A stretch of DNA of 64,000 nt from Corynebacterium crudilactis (lineage in GTDB: Bacteria > Actinomycetota > Actinomycetes > Mycobacteriales > Mycobacteriaceae), in NCBI RefSeq assembly GCF_001643015.1, contig NZ_CP015622.1, positions 75,358-139,357 on the forward strand. Reading direction: 5' to 3'. The position numbers were made by a program, and so were the translations under genes. Below the pieces are notes generated by a model. That model did not search any database and was not told the origin of the DNA. It saw only the letters and a list, made by a program, of their open reading frames with translations. This document shows, one piece after another, positions 12,350-20,985 of the stretch (the stretch's first letter is position 1; each line of letters starts with the position of its first letter).

Positions 12350-13781
12350 AGACTTTGATGTCATCGTGATTGGGTCGGGTGGAGCTGGCCTCTCTGCCGC
12401 GATATCTGCAAAGGAAAATGGCGCACATGTTGTAATTCTTGAAGCTGAACCAACAATTGGTGGTTCCACTATTCGTTCTGCCGGAGTGCTCGTTGCAGCA
12501 GGCACAAGTGTGCAAAACAGCTTAGGCGTACATGATTCTGCGGAAGACATGTATCAGCATTACATGGATCTGAATCAGTGGAAAGTGCTGCCAGGGCCTG
12601 TGTGGAATTTCTGCCATGAATCTGGACCAATGTTTGAATGGATGTTAGACATGGGATTACAAGTTCCGGCCCAACATTCCACTAATGCACATATGCCTGG
12701 ACTGACACGAGGCGGAGTGGAAAACAATAAGCGTTGTCATGTGCCAGAAGGCCAGGGCAAAGGTTTGGTCGAAGTCTTAGATAAACGCCGGGATGAGTTA
12801 GAAATTCCAGTGCGATTGAATTGTCGTGTGTCAGATTTAATTATTGAAGACAACAAAGTTCAGGGCGTGAAAGTAGGGGATGAGCACCTCTTCGCGGATG
12901 CTGTCATTGTTGCTTCAGGAGGTTTTGCGCAGAATCAAGATTTAATCCGTAAGTATTTCCCTGACGCACTTGATGCCGGAACAAGCTTTTTTGCCGTTGC
13001 TGCAGATGGATCAAGGGGCGATCATCTTCGGTTTGCGGAAAAGCATGACTTAAAGGTTTTTGGTGAAAATTGGGGCTTATTGCTTCTGACTGCACGTTTT
13101 CAGAGGTTTCATCATTGGGTCAGTGGTTTTCCTCCTGCTGCCAGGATTTATGTTGATGCCCAAGGTGTTCGTTGTATGGATGAAGATTCAACTTATGCAG
13201 TTAATCAAGGACAGTGGAAAGCCACTGGTAAAACTGTGTGGGCAATTTTTGATGAGCATGCACGCAAGAATCTTCCAAGTGATGTAGAAGACTGGCAACC
13301 TGATCGTATTTTAGAAGAAGTGTGCAAGGGTGTTGTTGTTTCAGGAGAAACACTGGAAGAACTGGCGGACAAGATCGGTGTGCCACAGAACAATCTTGAA
13401 AATTCAGTAAAACGATGGAACGAGATGCTTCCACACGGGTTTGATGAAGACTTTCGACGACATGACACACTGCGGTCTAAAGGATCAGATCCCAAGCTTG
13501 ATCCCATTGATCAAGGCCCTTTTTATGCAGTCCAGATTGTTCCCGGTGAGTTAGTGTGTACCCACACAGGTTTACAAATTAATTCCACCGCCCAGGTGTT
13601 CAATAGCAGCGGTGCATTGATCGGCGGTCTTTATGCTGCAGGTGAGGCTGCTGGAGGCGTTCTCGGTGAGCGTTATGTTGGAGCTGGAAATTCAGTTACT
13701 AATGGATTGGTCTTAGGACGAATCGCAGGTGCTCAAGCTGCACTTTCACAAACTGAAGACCTCTCGCAGATGTTAATCTAA
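12342..13781 (+). CDS. FAD-dependent oxidoreductase (KstD / fumarate reductase flavoprotein family)
   Basis: A 479-residue flavoprotein. The N-terminal dinucleotide fold reads DVIVIGSGGAGLSAA, with GGSTIRSAG binding FAD as in fumarate reductase and 3-ketosteroid 1-dehydrogenase. The C-terminal FAD segment reads GGLYAAGEAAGGVLG then YVGAGNSVTNGLVLGRIAG. It probably desaturates (or reduces) a carbon-carbon bond next to a ketone, fitting the ketones made by the two SDRs. The steroid-like substrate class is only a guess. The start at 12342 has GGAGG upstream at the right distance. Confidence 0.85.
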   Translation: MSKDFDVIVIGSGGAGLSAAISAKENGAHVVILEAEPTIGGSTIRSAGVLVAAGTSVQNSLGVHDSAEDMYQHYMDLNQWKVLPGPVWNFCHESGPMFEWMLDMGLQVPAQHSTNAHMPGLTRGGVENNKRCHVPEGQGKGLVEVLDKRRDELEIPVRLNCRVSDLIIEDNKVQGVKVGDEHLFADAVIVASGGFAQNQDLIRKYFPDALDAGTSFFAVAADGSRGDHLRFAEKHDLKVFGENWGLLLLTARFQRFHHWVSGFPPAARIYVDAQGVRCMDEDSTYAVNQGQWKATGKTVWAIFDEHARKNLPSDVEDWQPDRILEEVCKGVVVSGETLEELADKIGVPQNNLENSVKRWNEMLPHGFDEDFRRHDTLRSKGSDPKLDPIDQGPFYAVQIVPGELVCTHTGLQINSTAQVFNSSGALIGGLYAAGEAAGGVLGERYVGAGNSVTNGLVLGRIAGAQAALSQTEDLSQMLI

Positions 13782-13785
13782 TTCG

Positions 13786-14469
13786 ATGACTGAGGAAACC
13801 AAACCAGTAGGAGCCAAAACCCTAGATAATGGGCTGAGGGTGCTGGAAGCGGTGGCAGCCGAATCACGAGGATTGACTCTCACTGAGTTGGCTGCCCAGA
13901 CGCATCTGCATGCAACTGTTGTTTTCCGATTATTGCAAACCCTGGAAGTTCATCGGCTTATACGACGCGATGAAAATAAGAGATACTTTTCAGGTTCTGG
14001 ACTTATATCTTTAGCGGCGACTGTTGATATTGATCTCAAAGCCTTGGTATCCCCTTATCTTCAAAGGCTCTCTAATCTGACTCAAGCGTCTTCCTATGTG
14101 ATGATTTGTATTTCTGACACTCAAGTTATGGCAGAACAAGTGGTCCAGCCAATGATGCATCTGCCGTATGTGACATTTTCCGCGGGCAGTATCCATGCCA
14201 TCGATCAGGGTTCAGGTGGCCGTGCAATTTTAGCTGGACGAGCTCCATCACAACTAGATTCTGCTGAGGTAAAAATTGATCGTGAGCGTGGTTTTTCCAT
14301 TAGCCATGGGGAGGTGCTTCCTAACGTATTCGGAGTGGCTGCGCCGTTGATCCTGCCAGACCGTTTCCCAGAAGCTTCGATTGGAGTTTCTTTATTGGAT
14401 GATGGAAATCTAGATGCAATTGCAGGACTCGTTCGAGATTTTGCTAAGGAGATTTCACTTCAAATCTGA
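13786..14469 (+). CDS. IclR-family transcriptional regulator
   Basis: A 227-residue regulator. The N-terminal winged helix-turn-helix (GLRVLEAVAAESRGLTLTEL, residues 16-35, then HATVVFRLLQTLEVH) is followed by a linker helix and the IclR effector domain (HAIDQGSGGRAILAGRAPS, ISHGEVLPNVFGVAAPL). It most likely controls the upstream catabolic cluster in response to its substrate. TAATCT lies 6 nt before the ATG, inside the last codons of the flavoprotein gene, so the gene may have its own leaderless promoter. Its 3' end overlaps the convergent lipase gene by 10 bases. Confidence 0.88.
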   Translation: MTEETKPVGAKTLDNGLRVLEAVAAESRGLTLTELAAQTHLHATVVFRLLQTLEVHRLIRRDENKRYFSGSGLISLAATVDIDLKALVSPYLQRLSNLTQASSYVMICISDTQVMAEQVVQPMMHLPYVTFSAGSIHAIDQGSGGRAILAGRAPSQLDSAEVKIDRERGFSISHGEVLPNVFGVAAPLILPDRFPEASIGVSLLDDGNLDAIAGLVRDFAKEISLQI

Positions 14470-15419
14470 GACACCAACCTGCTCAAATCAGCCCTAACCA
14501 GCGCTCGCACGCGGGAATCATAGGGCATTGCTTCATGGAGTACGACTGAGTTGGGGTCTAGATTTTCCACCCAGATATTTTGTACGCGCTTGAGTTCTTC
14601 TGCATTCCTGGCCTCTAAAAAGCACGTTTCTGGAGGCTGAATGACGGTATCAAAGTGGGTGGCGATGCACAGATAAGTAACGTCTGGATCTAAATCGCCG
14701 CCTTCATTGATGGCCTTAATGGTGTCGTGGTCGCGGATCATTTCAAATCCAGCTTCCCCAAACCATGATTGCACTACGGAATTGACTACGCTTTCGCCGC
14801 GGTTGTTGCGAATTAGTGGGCTGACAATTCCACCCATCGTGGTGCCATGATTGGGGACTGCCAAAGACACCATGTGTTTTACTTTGGAAGCGCCTCCTAA
14901 AATACGCATCCAATAACGCAGCAGCACCCCACCTTGGGAATGCCCGACAACAATTACTTGTGATGCTCCGGTAGCAAGCAAGACTGTATCTATATAGGCG
15001 CCAATTTGTGCTGCAGAATCAGCCACGGCACGGGTGGCGCGTTGGCCAAATTCAGGGGCAAATACTGCCCACCCATCTCTTCTAAGATCTGCGCCCATAT
15101 CTTGCCAATCGCCTTTTGTCGCACCAGTTCCGTGCACCAAAATGACTGGCCAGGGGCGCTGCAGGGTGGGGCGGGAACGCCAATCATCTTCAAAAAGCCC
15201 ACGGGGTCGCATGCGTGCTAAAACTGGCAGGGACTGCGTTTGATCATCATTGAGTTCCGTGAGGTTTTTAGGATTGCGATAAAAATTATTCGCGATCTCA
15301 TCAACCACATCATCCGGCAACGAATCAGCCTGAGGTGCGTTATCGGTCGGAAGATTTTTCCACACGGATCTTAACGCATTTGTGAGTTCTCGACGAAGAT
15401 CAGTGAAAGCATCAACCAT
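14460..15419 (-). CDS. Alpha/beta-hydrolase, lipase/esterase (first of two)
   Basis: A 319-residue hydrolase with the oxyanion-region motif VILVHGTGATKGDW and the nucleophile elbow GHSQGG (residues about 160-165), preceded by an IDTVLLATGASQVIVV strand. The pattern resembles the actinobacterial triacylglycerol-lipase/EstB type (VLVHG, GHSQGG, VSLAVPNHGT). No signal peptide is visible despite the lipase resemblance; the N-terminus is soluble and charged. It follows its paralogue (15429-16331) after 9 nt, so the two form an operon made by tandem duplication. Substrate unknown. Confidence 0.82.
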   Translation of the reverse strand: MVDAFTDLRRELTNALRSVWKNLPTDNAPQADSLPDDVVDEIANNFYRNPKNLTELNDDQTQSLPVLARMRPRGLFEDDWRSRPTLQRPWPVILVHGTGATKGDWQDMGADLRRDGWAVFAPEFGQRATRAVADSAAQIGAYIDTVLLATGASQVIVVGHSQGGVLLRYWMRILGGASKVKHMVSLAVPNHGTTMGGIVSPLIRNNRGESVVNSVVQSWFGEAGFEMIRDHDTIKAINEGGDLDPDVTYLCIATHFDTVIQPPETCFLEARNAEELKRVQNIWVENLDPNSVVLHEAMPYDSRVRALVRADLSRLVSQI

Positions 15420-15428
15420 GCCCCCAAA

Positions 15429-16331
15429 CTAGCCGAGGCGTGCCACGCGGTCGAGTTCTGCGCGCACAATTTCCACTACGCGTGGATCTCGCACCATGTC
15501 ATTGTGCGCAATCATCGCGCGTGGGTGTTCATCCTCCACCCAAATATTGCGCACGCGCCCGGAATCATCGTCCTCTCCAACTTCGAGAAATGCGACTTCT
15601 GGTGGTTGGATAAAAGGATCAAAATGCGTGCCGATGCAGGTGTATGTGACACCTGGATCCAGGTCGCCGCCGTCTGCTAAAAACTCAATGATGTCGTGCC
15701 CACGCAGTTGCTCAAAACCAGTGGGGCCGAAGAGTTTATGCATTAGTTTTTCGATTGTTCCTTCGCCAGATTTCACCTTGGTCATGGGATGCAAAATACC
15801 GCCCATGAGCGTTCCATGATTTGGTGTGGAAATCGAAATCATGTGCCTGACCTTCATGTATCCGCCATAAGTGCGCATCCAATAACGCGCCACAACACCG
15901 CCTTGCGAATGCCCGATCAACACCACTTGCGCAGACCCAGTTACTAATAAAACGGCATCAATATAGGCGCCGATCTGAGCCGCTGAAGCCGCAATAGGCT
16001 CGGTTGCGCGAGTGCCAAAATCAGGTGCAAACACTGCCCAACCTTTGCTGCGCAGCTCCGTGCCGAGCTCTTCCCAGGAGCCTTTGCTGGCACCAGATCC
16101 ATGGATAAGGATGATCGGCCACGGCCTGGCTCCTGTGGGTCGTGCCCGCCAATCATCCTGAAAAAAGCCCTTGGGCTTGAGCTTTGCAGTAAGGGGCAGG
16201 GTGATGTTTGTCGCGTGATCAAATAATTCTTGCGTCAATTCTTCTGCAAAATCTTCCCGCGGATTGCGTCGCACTTTAGCCACGCCGCGCTCGATTGCGC
16301 GTTTAAACAAACCAGAATTCTCACCGAGCAT
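15429..16331 (-). CDS. Alpha/beta-hydrolase, lipase/esterase (second)
   Basis: A 300-residue paralogue of the next gene, sharing blocks such as FxDDWRARP, PWPIILIHGSGASKGSW, GHSQGGVVARYWMRTYGG and STPNHGTLMGG. The catalytic Ser is in GHSQGG; a candidate Asp is in DGGDLDPGVTY, and a C-terminal His (MIAHNDMV) completes a plausible triad. It is the first gene of the pair. It is divergent from the plus-strand gene at 16504, and the 172 bp between them hold both promoters. Confidence 0.82.
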   Translation of the reverse strand: MLGENSGLFKRAIERGVAKVRRNPREDFAEELTQELFDHATNITLPLTAKLKPKGFFQDDWRARPTGARPWPIILIHGSGASKGSWEELGTELRSKGWAVFAPDFGTRATEPIAASAAQIGAYIDAVLLVTGSAQVVLIGHSQGGVVARYWMRTYGGYMKVRHMISISTPNHGTLMGGILHPMTKVKSGEGTIEKLMHKLFGPTGFEQLRGHDIIEFLADGGDLDPGVTYTCIGTHFDPFIQPPEVAFLEVGEDDDSGRVRNIWVEDEHPRAMIAHNDMVRDPRVVEIVRAELDRVARLG

Positions 16332-16503
16332 GTGCTCACATTAGCGCCGTGCGCAGGGTTACGCTCGGTAAGTGTTTGTGCTTGTCGACGCCTCCTCACG
16401 TAACAGTTCCAACTCAAAGCACCAACGATTCAACCGCTTTCACTTTTGGGCAGAAAATAAGTGCAAAAATGGATCTTAAGCTGTCGTGGAGAGGATGATC
16501 ATC

Positions 16504-17337
16504 ATGAGTAATGCGCACCAATTTCATCGATTTTTTGATGATTCTGCAGTTTATTATCCCTGTTTTATTCCGCTAGATCGAGCAATCGGTGAGCACTTTG
16601 ATCGCCAGAATAAGCCGATGTCCAGATTTATCGGAACTCTTATTTTGCCACTGGACACACTTGAAGATGCAGCTCAATACACCGGTGATGAAGTACTCCG
16701 AGTATCTGTTGTCATCAGTATTGAAGAGCTCGCTGATCTACAAAGCAGCTTCTATGAATTGCCCAATATCAATATCGTTTCGGTAGAGATCAAACTTGTA
16801 GGTGCTGCTCTGACCAGTACTTCGTGGTTGGATGCAGTGGAAAAATTCATGCACCAACACCGAAATATTTTCGTGTGGGTTGAGGTTCCCACCGGCTTAG
16901 TTACAGAAACTACTGCCCGAAAACTTCGCCAGATGGGTGCAGGTCTTAAATACCGCACTGGTGGCGATAGAGAAGAACTTTTCCCCACACCACAAGAATT
17001 GGTAGCTGTTCTCCGCACCGCCATTGATGTTTCACTGCCATTCAAGCTAACAGCAGGCCTTCATCGCGCACTTCGTTATCGCGATGAAAAAACTGGCCGG
17101 CTGCACTTTGGGTTCCTCAACATTGCAGCTGCAGTGGCCACGTTGCGTGCTGGCAAAGGCGAGGTAGAGGCGTTAGCGATACTTGAAGGAGATGATGCTG
17201 CACCGCTAATTCATGCTCTTAAAAATGGTGATGCTTGGCGAGATTCCTTCCGCAGCTTCAGTACTTGCAACGTAGTGGAACCTTTAAATAGCTTGATTGA
17301 CCTTGATGTTTTAGGGGAAGAGGAGGTGCATCCTTGA
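16504..17337 (+). CDS. Homogentisate-locus protein of unassigned family (copy 1)
   Basis: A 277-residue soluble protein that I cannot name. It is a paralogue of 20986-21804, with the shared blocks FFDD(S/A)A, GAGLKYRTGG then ELFPTPQEL, PFKLTAGLHRALRYRDEKTG, HFGFLNIAAAV and DAWRDSFRSF. Lysines at the ends of two successive predicted strands (GLKxRTGG, PFKLTAGLH) recall a TIM-barrel aldolase-like fold; that is inference. Copy 1 has YYPCFIPL where copy 2 has FPPGLAPL. The start at 16504 has GGAGAGG upstream and matches the paralogue's start. It is convergent with the permease gene, 12 nt apart. Confidence 0.75.
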   Translation: MSNAHQFHRFFDDSAVYYPCFIPLDRAIGEHFDRQNKPMSRFIGTLILPLDTLEDAAQYTGDEVLRVSVVISIEELADLQSSFYELPNINIVSVEIKLVGAALTSTSWLDAVEKFMHQHRNIFVWVEVPTGLVTETTARKLRQMGAGLKYRTGGDREELFPTPQELVAVLRTAIDVSLPFKLTAGLHRALRYRDEKTGRLHFGFLNIAAAVATLRAGKGEVEALAILEGDDAAPLIHALKNGDAWRDSFRSFSTCNVVEPLNSLIDLDVLGEEEVHP

Positions 17338-17349
17338 ACCCGAAGCGTG

Positions 17350-18813
17350 TTACTGAAGTGCTGGGAAGAGAAAGCCCAACCCGATGATGGCTAGCACTCC
17401 GATAAACGGAACAATGACAGTGACAACTCCAATGTCCTTATAAGACTGACGGTGAGTCATTCCTGTGACCAGAAGTAATGTCACAATTGCGCCATTATGA
17501 GGCAAAGAGTCAAAGGACACGGAAGCCATAGCCATGGCGCGGTGCAGGAAGTCCAAAGAGATACCTTGAGCATCTGCCAGTGGGATTAGATACTCGGCGA
17601 AGCTCTGCATGGCGATGGTGAGACCACCTGATGAAGATCCCGTGATTCCAGCAATGACTGCGGTGGCAAGAGAACCAATGATCACCGGGTTATCGCTCAC
17701 ATTGAAGAGTCCATCACGGATAACTGCAAAAATGGCAAGTGAAGCAATCACACCACCGTATGCAACTTCAGATGCAGTAGTGAAGACAGGTAACACAGCA
17801 TTCTTTGCGCCATCGGAGAGCGCCTTAATGTAATCATTTACAGCTTTAGGTGACATGAGGAAAATGGCGATGATCGCGGTAACAAGTGCCACTACAACGG
17901 ACCAAACTCCCACCACATTGGAGAGATCGACACCACCAAAGCGCTCTTCTGCGAGATAAGAGAAATCCAGCGTTTTAGAAAAGACGTACACAAATAGCAG
18001 GTTGGTGATGACCACGACCAGGATTGGGAATAGTCCAATGAGTCCACGGAGATGGAGATTTGAGGTAATTTCGGTGCGTTCTGCGACAACTAGTCCACGT
18101 TTGCCAACTTCTTCAAACTCGTCATCAGTGTTGGGATTGGGATCTTTTCCATCTACATAGTGGGAGGTATAGCCCTCTCCGGCTTTTTCTAGTTGTTTTT
18201 TGCGGTAGTTCAACCAAAGCATGCCGAGGCTAAAAGTAATGGCTGCTCCGATAATGCCAAGCAAAGGAGCTGCGAAAGACGTTGTATCGAAGAATCTCGT
18301 AGGGATAGCATTGTGGATTTGTGGAGATCCTGGCAGTGCCGCAGTGGCAAAAGTGAAGATACCCAAAGCAATGGCAGCTGGCATCAACTTTTTAGGAATA
18401 TCGGCTTCACGGAACAATGCACTTGCAATTGGGTAAATGGTAAATGCGATGACCCATGCTGAAACGCCACCGTAAGTGAGCAATGCGGTAGCGATAACGG
18501 TTGCGAGGATTGCTCGTTGTGGTCCGAGAAGAGTAGAGATCCAGCGTGCAAGATCCCTGGCTAAGCCACTTACTGTCATTAATCGACCAAAAATTGCGCC
18601 AGCAAGGAAAAGCGGGAAGAAGTTAACAATAAATCCACCAAGCGCAGGCATGAAGATTTGAGTGTAGGTAGCAAGCATCGGTGTGCCAGAGAACAGAACC
18701 GCGATCATTGCTGAGATAGGGGCGATGACGACAACGGAATGCCCTCGATAGGCCATTGTGATGAGAAATGCTAGAGAAATAAGAATTCCGAGCAAGGGAA
18801 TGAACGTAGACAT
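17350..18813 (-). CDS. GntP-family permease
   Basis: A 487-residue integral membrane protein with 12-14 hydrophobic segments. The internal pattern is of GntP-type carboxylate:H+ symporters (FFPLFLAGAIFGRLM near residue 65, SAWVIAFTIYPIA, SGGLTIAMQSF, SFDSLPHNGAIVTLL near the end). GntP members carry sugar acids and small carboxylates. The promoter contains the same palindrome as that of hmgA, so the likely substrate is an acid connected to homogentisate breakdown, or its products fumarate and acetoacetate. The start at 18813 has AAGGACG upstream; a longer form would lie in the regulatory region. Confidence 0.85.
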   Translation of the reverse strand: MSTFIPLLGILISLAFLITMAYRGHSVVVIAPISAMIAVLFSGTPMLATYTQIFMPALGGFIVNFFPLFLAGAIFGRLMTVSGLARDLARWISTLLGPQRAILATVIATALLTYGGVSAWVIAFTIYPIASALFREADIPKKLMPAAIALGIFTFATAALPGSPQIHNAIPTRFFDTTSFAAPLLGIIGAAITFSLGMLWLNYRKKQLEKAGEGYTSHYVDGKDPNPNTDDEFEEVGKRGLVVAERTEITSNLHLRGLIGLFPILVVVITNLLFVYVFSKTLDFSYLAEERFGGVDLSNVVGVWSVVVALVTAIIAIFLMSPKAVNDYIKALSDGAKNAVLPVFTTASEVAYGGVIASLAIFAVIRDGLFNVSDNPVIIGSLATAVIAGITGSSSGGLTIAMQSFAEYLIPLADAQGISLDFLHRAMAMASVSFDSLPHNGAIVTLLLVTGMTHRQSYKDIGVVTVIVPFIGVLAIIGLGFLFPALQ

Positions 18814-18879
18814 AAAACGTCCTTGGTTTAGGTGATCGCGAGAAATTTTTAATAGAACAGCTACAACATATGTGACTGA

Positions 18880-18927
18880 GGGCACGGTACAACGCCTTGA
18901 AAAACTAGTCAAGGCATGAACTAGTTT
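18880..18927 (-). promoter_or_regulatory. Promoter and palindromic operator of the GntP permease
   Basis: On the minus strand TTGACT is followed by 17 nt and TACCGT, a good -35/-10 pair. The -35 lies inside AGTCAAGGCATGAACT (plus-strand 18907-18922), part of a larger inverted repeat AAACTAGT-N10-ACTAGTTT (18902-18927). A regulator bound here would block the polymerase. The same half-site GCATGAACT occurs at hmgA. Confidence 0.6.
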
Positions 18928-18999
18928 AGTGTCAAAGTTGACGTCCCTTTGATGAAATCCCCACGTATCTCGCTACACCCGCATCTCCCCCTGCGGTGT

Positions 19000-19527
19000 T
19001 TAGCGCCTTTGCTCTCGCACCTCCTCTGCGCGTTTTCCATTAAGAAGTTTGTTGAGAAGCGAAATTAAGAGATCTTGTTCGATCGAAGTGAGCGAATCGG
19101 ACCATTTTGCTTCAAGTTTATTCTGCTGGGGAAAAATTCGATTTATGTATTCCTCGCCTTTTGGGGTGAGTGATAAAAGTTTGGATCGACGATCTTCTGC
19201 GGATGCTTCCTGGATTAAGTATTCCTGTTTGAGCAGTGGTTTGAGCAGATTTGAAATGGCAGATTTTCCCATGCCGGTCAGTTCTGCTGCACGTGCTGGC
19301 GTTAGTGGTCCTGCCAGCCATACGACAAAAATTACGCGATAAGCGGCCCAGCTCGAGTCTTCGGGGCGATGGATTGATGCATCGAAGTCGTAGGTGAGTA
19401 GGTGTGAGACTCGGTTAAGTGCCACGGAGAGGCGATTTGCCGTGGGATCGGCCTCTGGGATTAGTTCACCCACTTTTGAGCTGGCAAAATCTGCAAAATT
19501 TCTATATTCGAGATTCTCATTTGTCAT
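19000..19527 (-). CDS. MarR-family regulator of the homogentisate locus (first)
   Basis: A 175-residue winged-helix regulator. The HTH lies around GPLTPARAAELTGMGKSAIS (residues about 86-105), followed by the wing with DRRSKLLSLTPKGEEYINRI, the MarR signature. It is divergent from hmgA and 248 bp away, and has a distant paralogue at 23148-23654 on the other side of the operon (shared xIHRP and WxAxxVxFxxW blocks). It probably represses hmgA and the permease until an aromatic ligand binds. AAAGGAGATG precedes the ATG at 19527. Confidence 0.85.
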   Translation of the reverse strand: MTNENLEYRNFADFASSKVGELIPEADPTANRLSVALNRVSHLLTYDFDASIHRPEDSSWAAYRVIFVVWLAGPLTPARAAELTGMGKSAISNLLKPLLKQEYLIQEASAEDRRSKLLSLTPKGEEYINRIFPQQNKLEAKWSDSLTSIEQDLLISLLNKLLNGKRAEEVREQRR

Positions 19528-19734
19528 TACATCTCCTTTGTTTGAAATGAGCATAATCCAATCCGGGTTTTGCTGGTGTAAGGGGATCTTCAATGGGGAG
19601 GGGGTGGAAGGTGTTGCCCCCTGGGGCAAAGATTGCAGCGTGGCTAGAAGTGTTGTTTAGCTGTGGAATCTGGGGGGTTGTCAAACTATGTGAAGAGTTT
19701 TTCTGGCTAGGGGTAGACGAACTTCATTGCAGGA

Positions 19735-19755
19735 TATAAAGTACATGCATGAACT
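19735..19755 (+). promoter_or_regulatory. hmgA -10 box and palindromic operator
   Basis: TATAAA (19735-19740) is a likely -10. Directly after it, covering the expected transcription start, is AGTACATGCATGAACT (19740-19755), a pseudo-palindrome around TGCA. The position fits repression by the adjacent MarR protein. Confidence 0.6.
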
Positions 19756-19774
19756 ACTTGGAAAGGGATTCATC

Positions 19775-20980
19775 ATGGCTTATTACCGTTCTCTAGGAAC
19801 TCTTCCTCGCCAGCGCCATACCGTCTTGCGTGGTGAAGATGGGCGATTGCGTTATGAGGAACTCATGGGTGAAGAGGGATTTTCCTCGGACTCATCGTTG
19901 CTTTATCACAAAGAAATTCCTTCAGCTTTGGTTGATGTCCGATCATGGACATTGCCAGATCAAACGCTTACTCCGAACGATCCTCTGATCCCATTGCATC
20001 TCAAACTGCATGAATTGGATGCACCAGCTGAGCAGAAGGTGAATGCAGTAACTGATCGTCGATTGGTACTAGGCAACTCTGATGTTCGTATCTCTTATGC
20101 AAAAGTAAATGAGACTTCTCCTCTTTATAAAAATGGTGTCGGCGATGAATGCGTCTATGTTGAGCGTGGATCAGCTTTGCTGGAAACCCAATTTGGATCC
20201 ATAGAAGTTGCGCAAGGTGATTACGCCATCATTCCGCGTGCGACAATTCACCGTTGGGTACTACGTGCTGGTGAAGAAGCTCGACTGTATTTTGTGGAGG
20301 CAAACAGCCACATTGCTCCGCCAAAGGGATTTTTATCCAAGTATGGGCAGCTCTTAGAACATGCTCCTTACTGCGAACGCGATCTCCGTGGACCAACTGA
20401 AGTTCTGCTACGCGAAGAAGAAGATGTTGCAGTTTATATCAAACACCGTGGCGCAGGACCATCTGGGATTTCAGGGTCTATCCATGTATTGCCAACGCAC
20501 CCATTTGATGTAGTTGCCTGGGATGGTTGCTTATATCCTTATGCTTTCAATATTAAGGATTATATGCCCCTGACCGGCAAGGTACATCAGCCACCACCAG
20601 CACATCAGGTCTGGGAGGGCTGGAACTTTGTCATCTGTAACTTTGTGCCTCGCAAGGTGGATTACCACGAGGATGCAATTCCTGTTCCTTATTATCATTC
20701 CAACGTAGATTCCGACGAAGTCATGTTTTACGTCGAAGGGAATTATGAAGCACGAAAAGGCTCGGGCATTAAAGAAGGATCTATTTCTTTGCATCCCGGA
20801 GGACATCCACATGGTCCACAACCAGGAGCTATGGAGGCATCCCTGGGAGTTGAGTACTTTGATGAAACCGCAGTAATGGTTGATACTTTCAAGCCGTTGT
20901 TGCTTGGTGAAGCAGCCATTGCCTGTAATGACCCGAAGTACCCGTCATCTTGGACTGGTGGCCGTTGGATCGGGGAGTGA
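19775..20980 (+). CDS. hmgA: Homogentisate 1,2-dioxygenase
   Basis: A 401-residue cupin-type dioxygenase that would open homogentisate to maleylacetoacetate with Fe(II) and O2. The N-terminal MAYYRSLGTLPRQRHT and the EGFSSDSSLLYH block are typical of actinobacterial HmgA. The metal and active-site region near the C-terminus reads SLHPGGHPHGPQPGAMEAS. It is somewhat shorter than the 430-445 residues of proteobacterial and mammalian enzymes. The start at 19775 has GAAAGGG upstream. The gene is followed after 5 nt by the unassigned protein and then by fahA, forming an operon. No 4-hydroxyphenylpyruvate dioxygenase gene lies in the window. Confidence 0.9.
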   Translation: MAYYRSLGTLPRQRHTVLRGEDGRLRYEELMGEEGFSSDSSLLYHKEIPSALVDVRSWTLPDQTLTPNDPLIPLHLKLHELDAPAEQKVNAVTDRRLVLGNSDVRISYAKVNETSPLYKNGVGDECVYVERGSALLETQFGSIEVAQGDYAIIPRATIHRWVLRAGEEARLYFVEANSHIAPPKGFLSKYGQLLEHAPYCERDLRGPTEVLLREEEDVAVYIKHRGAGPSGISGSIHVLPTHPFDVVAWDGCLYPYAFNIKDYMPLTGKVHQPPPAHQVWEGWNFVICNFVPRKVDYHEDAIPVPYYHSNVDSDEVMFYVEGNYEARKGSGIKEGSISLHPGGHPHGPQPGAMEASLGVEYFDETAVMVDTFKPLLLGEAAIACNDPKYPSSWTGGRWIGE

Positions 20981-20985
20981 TCGAG

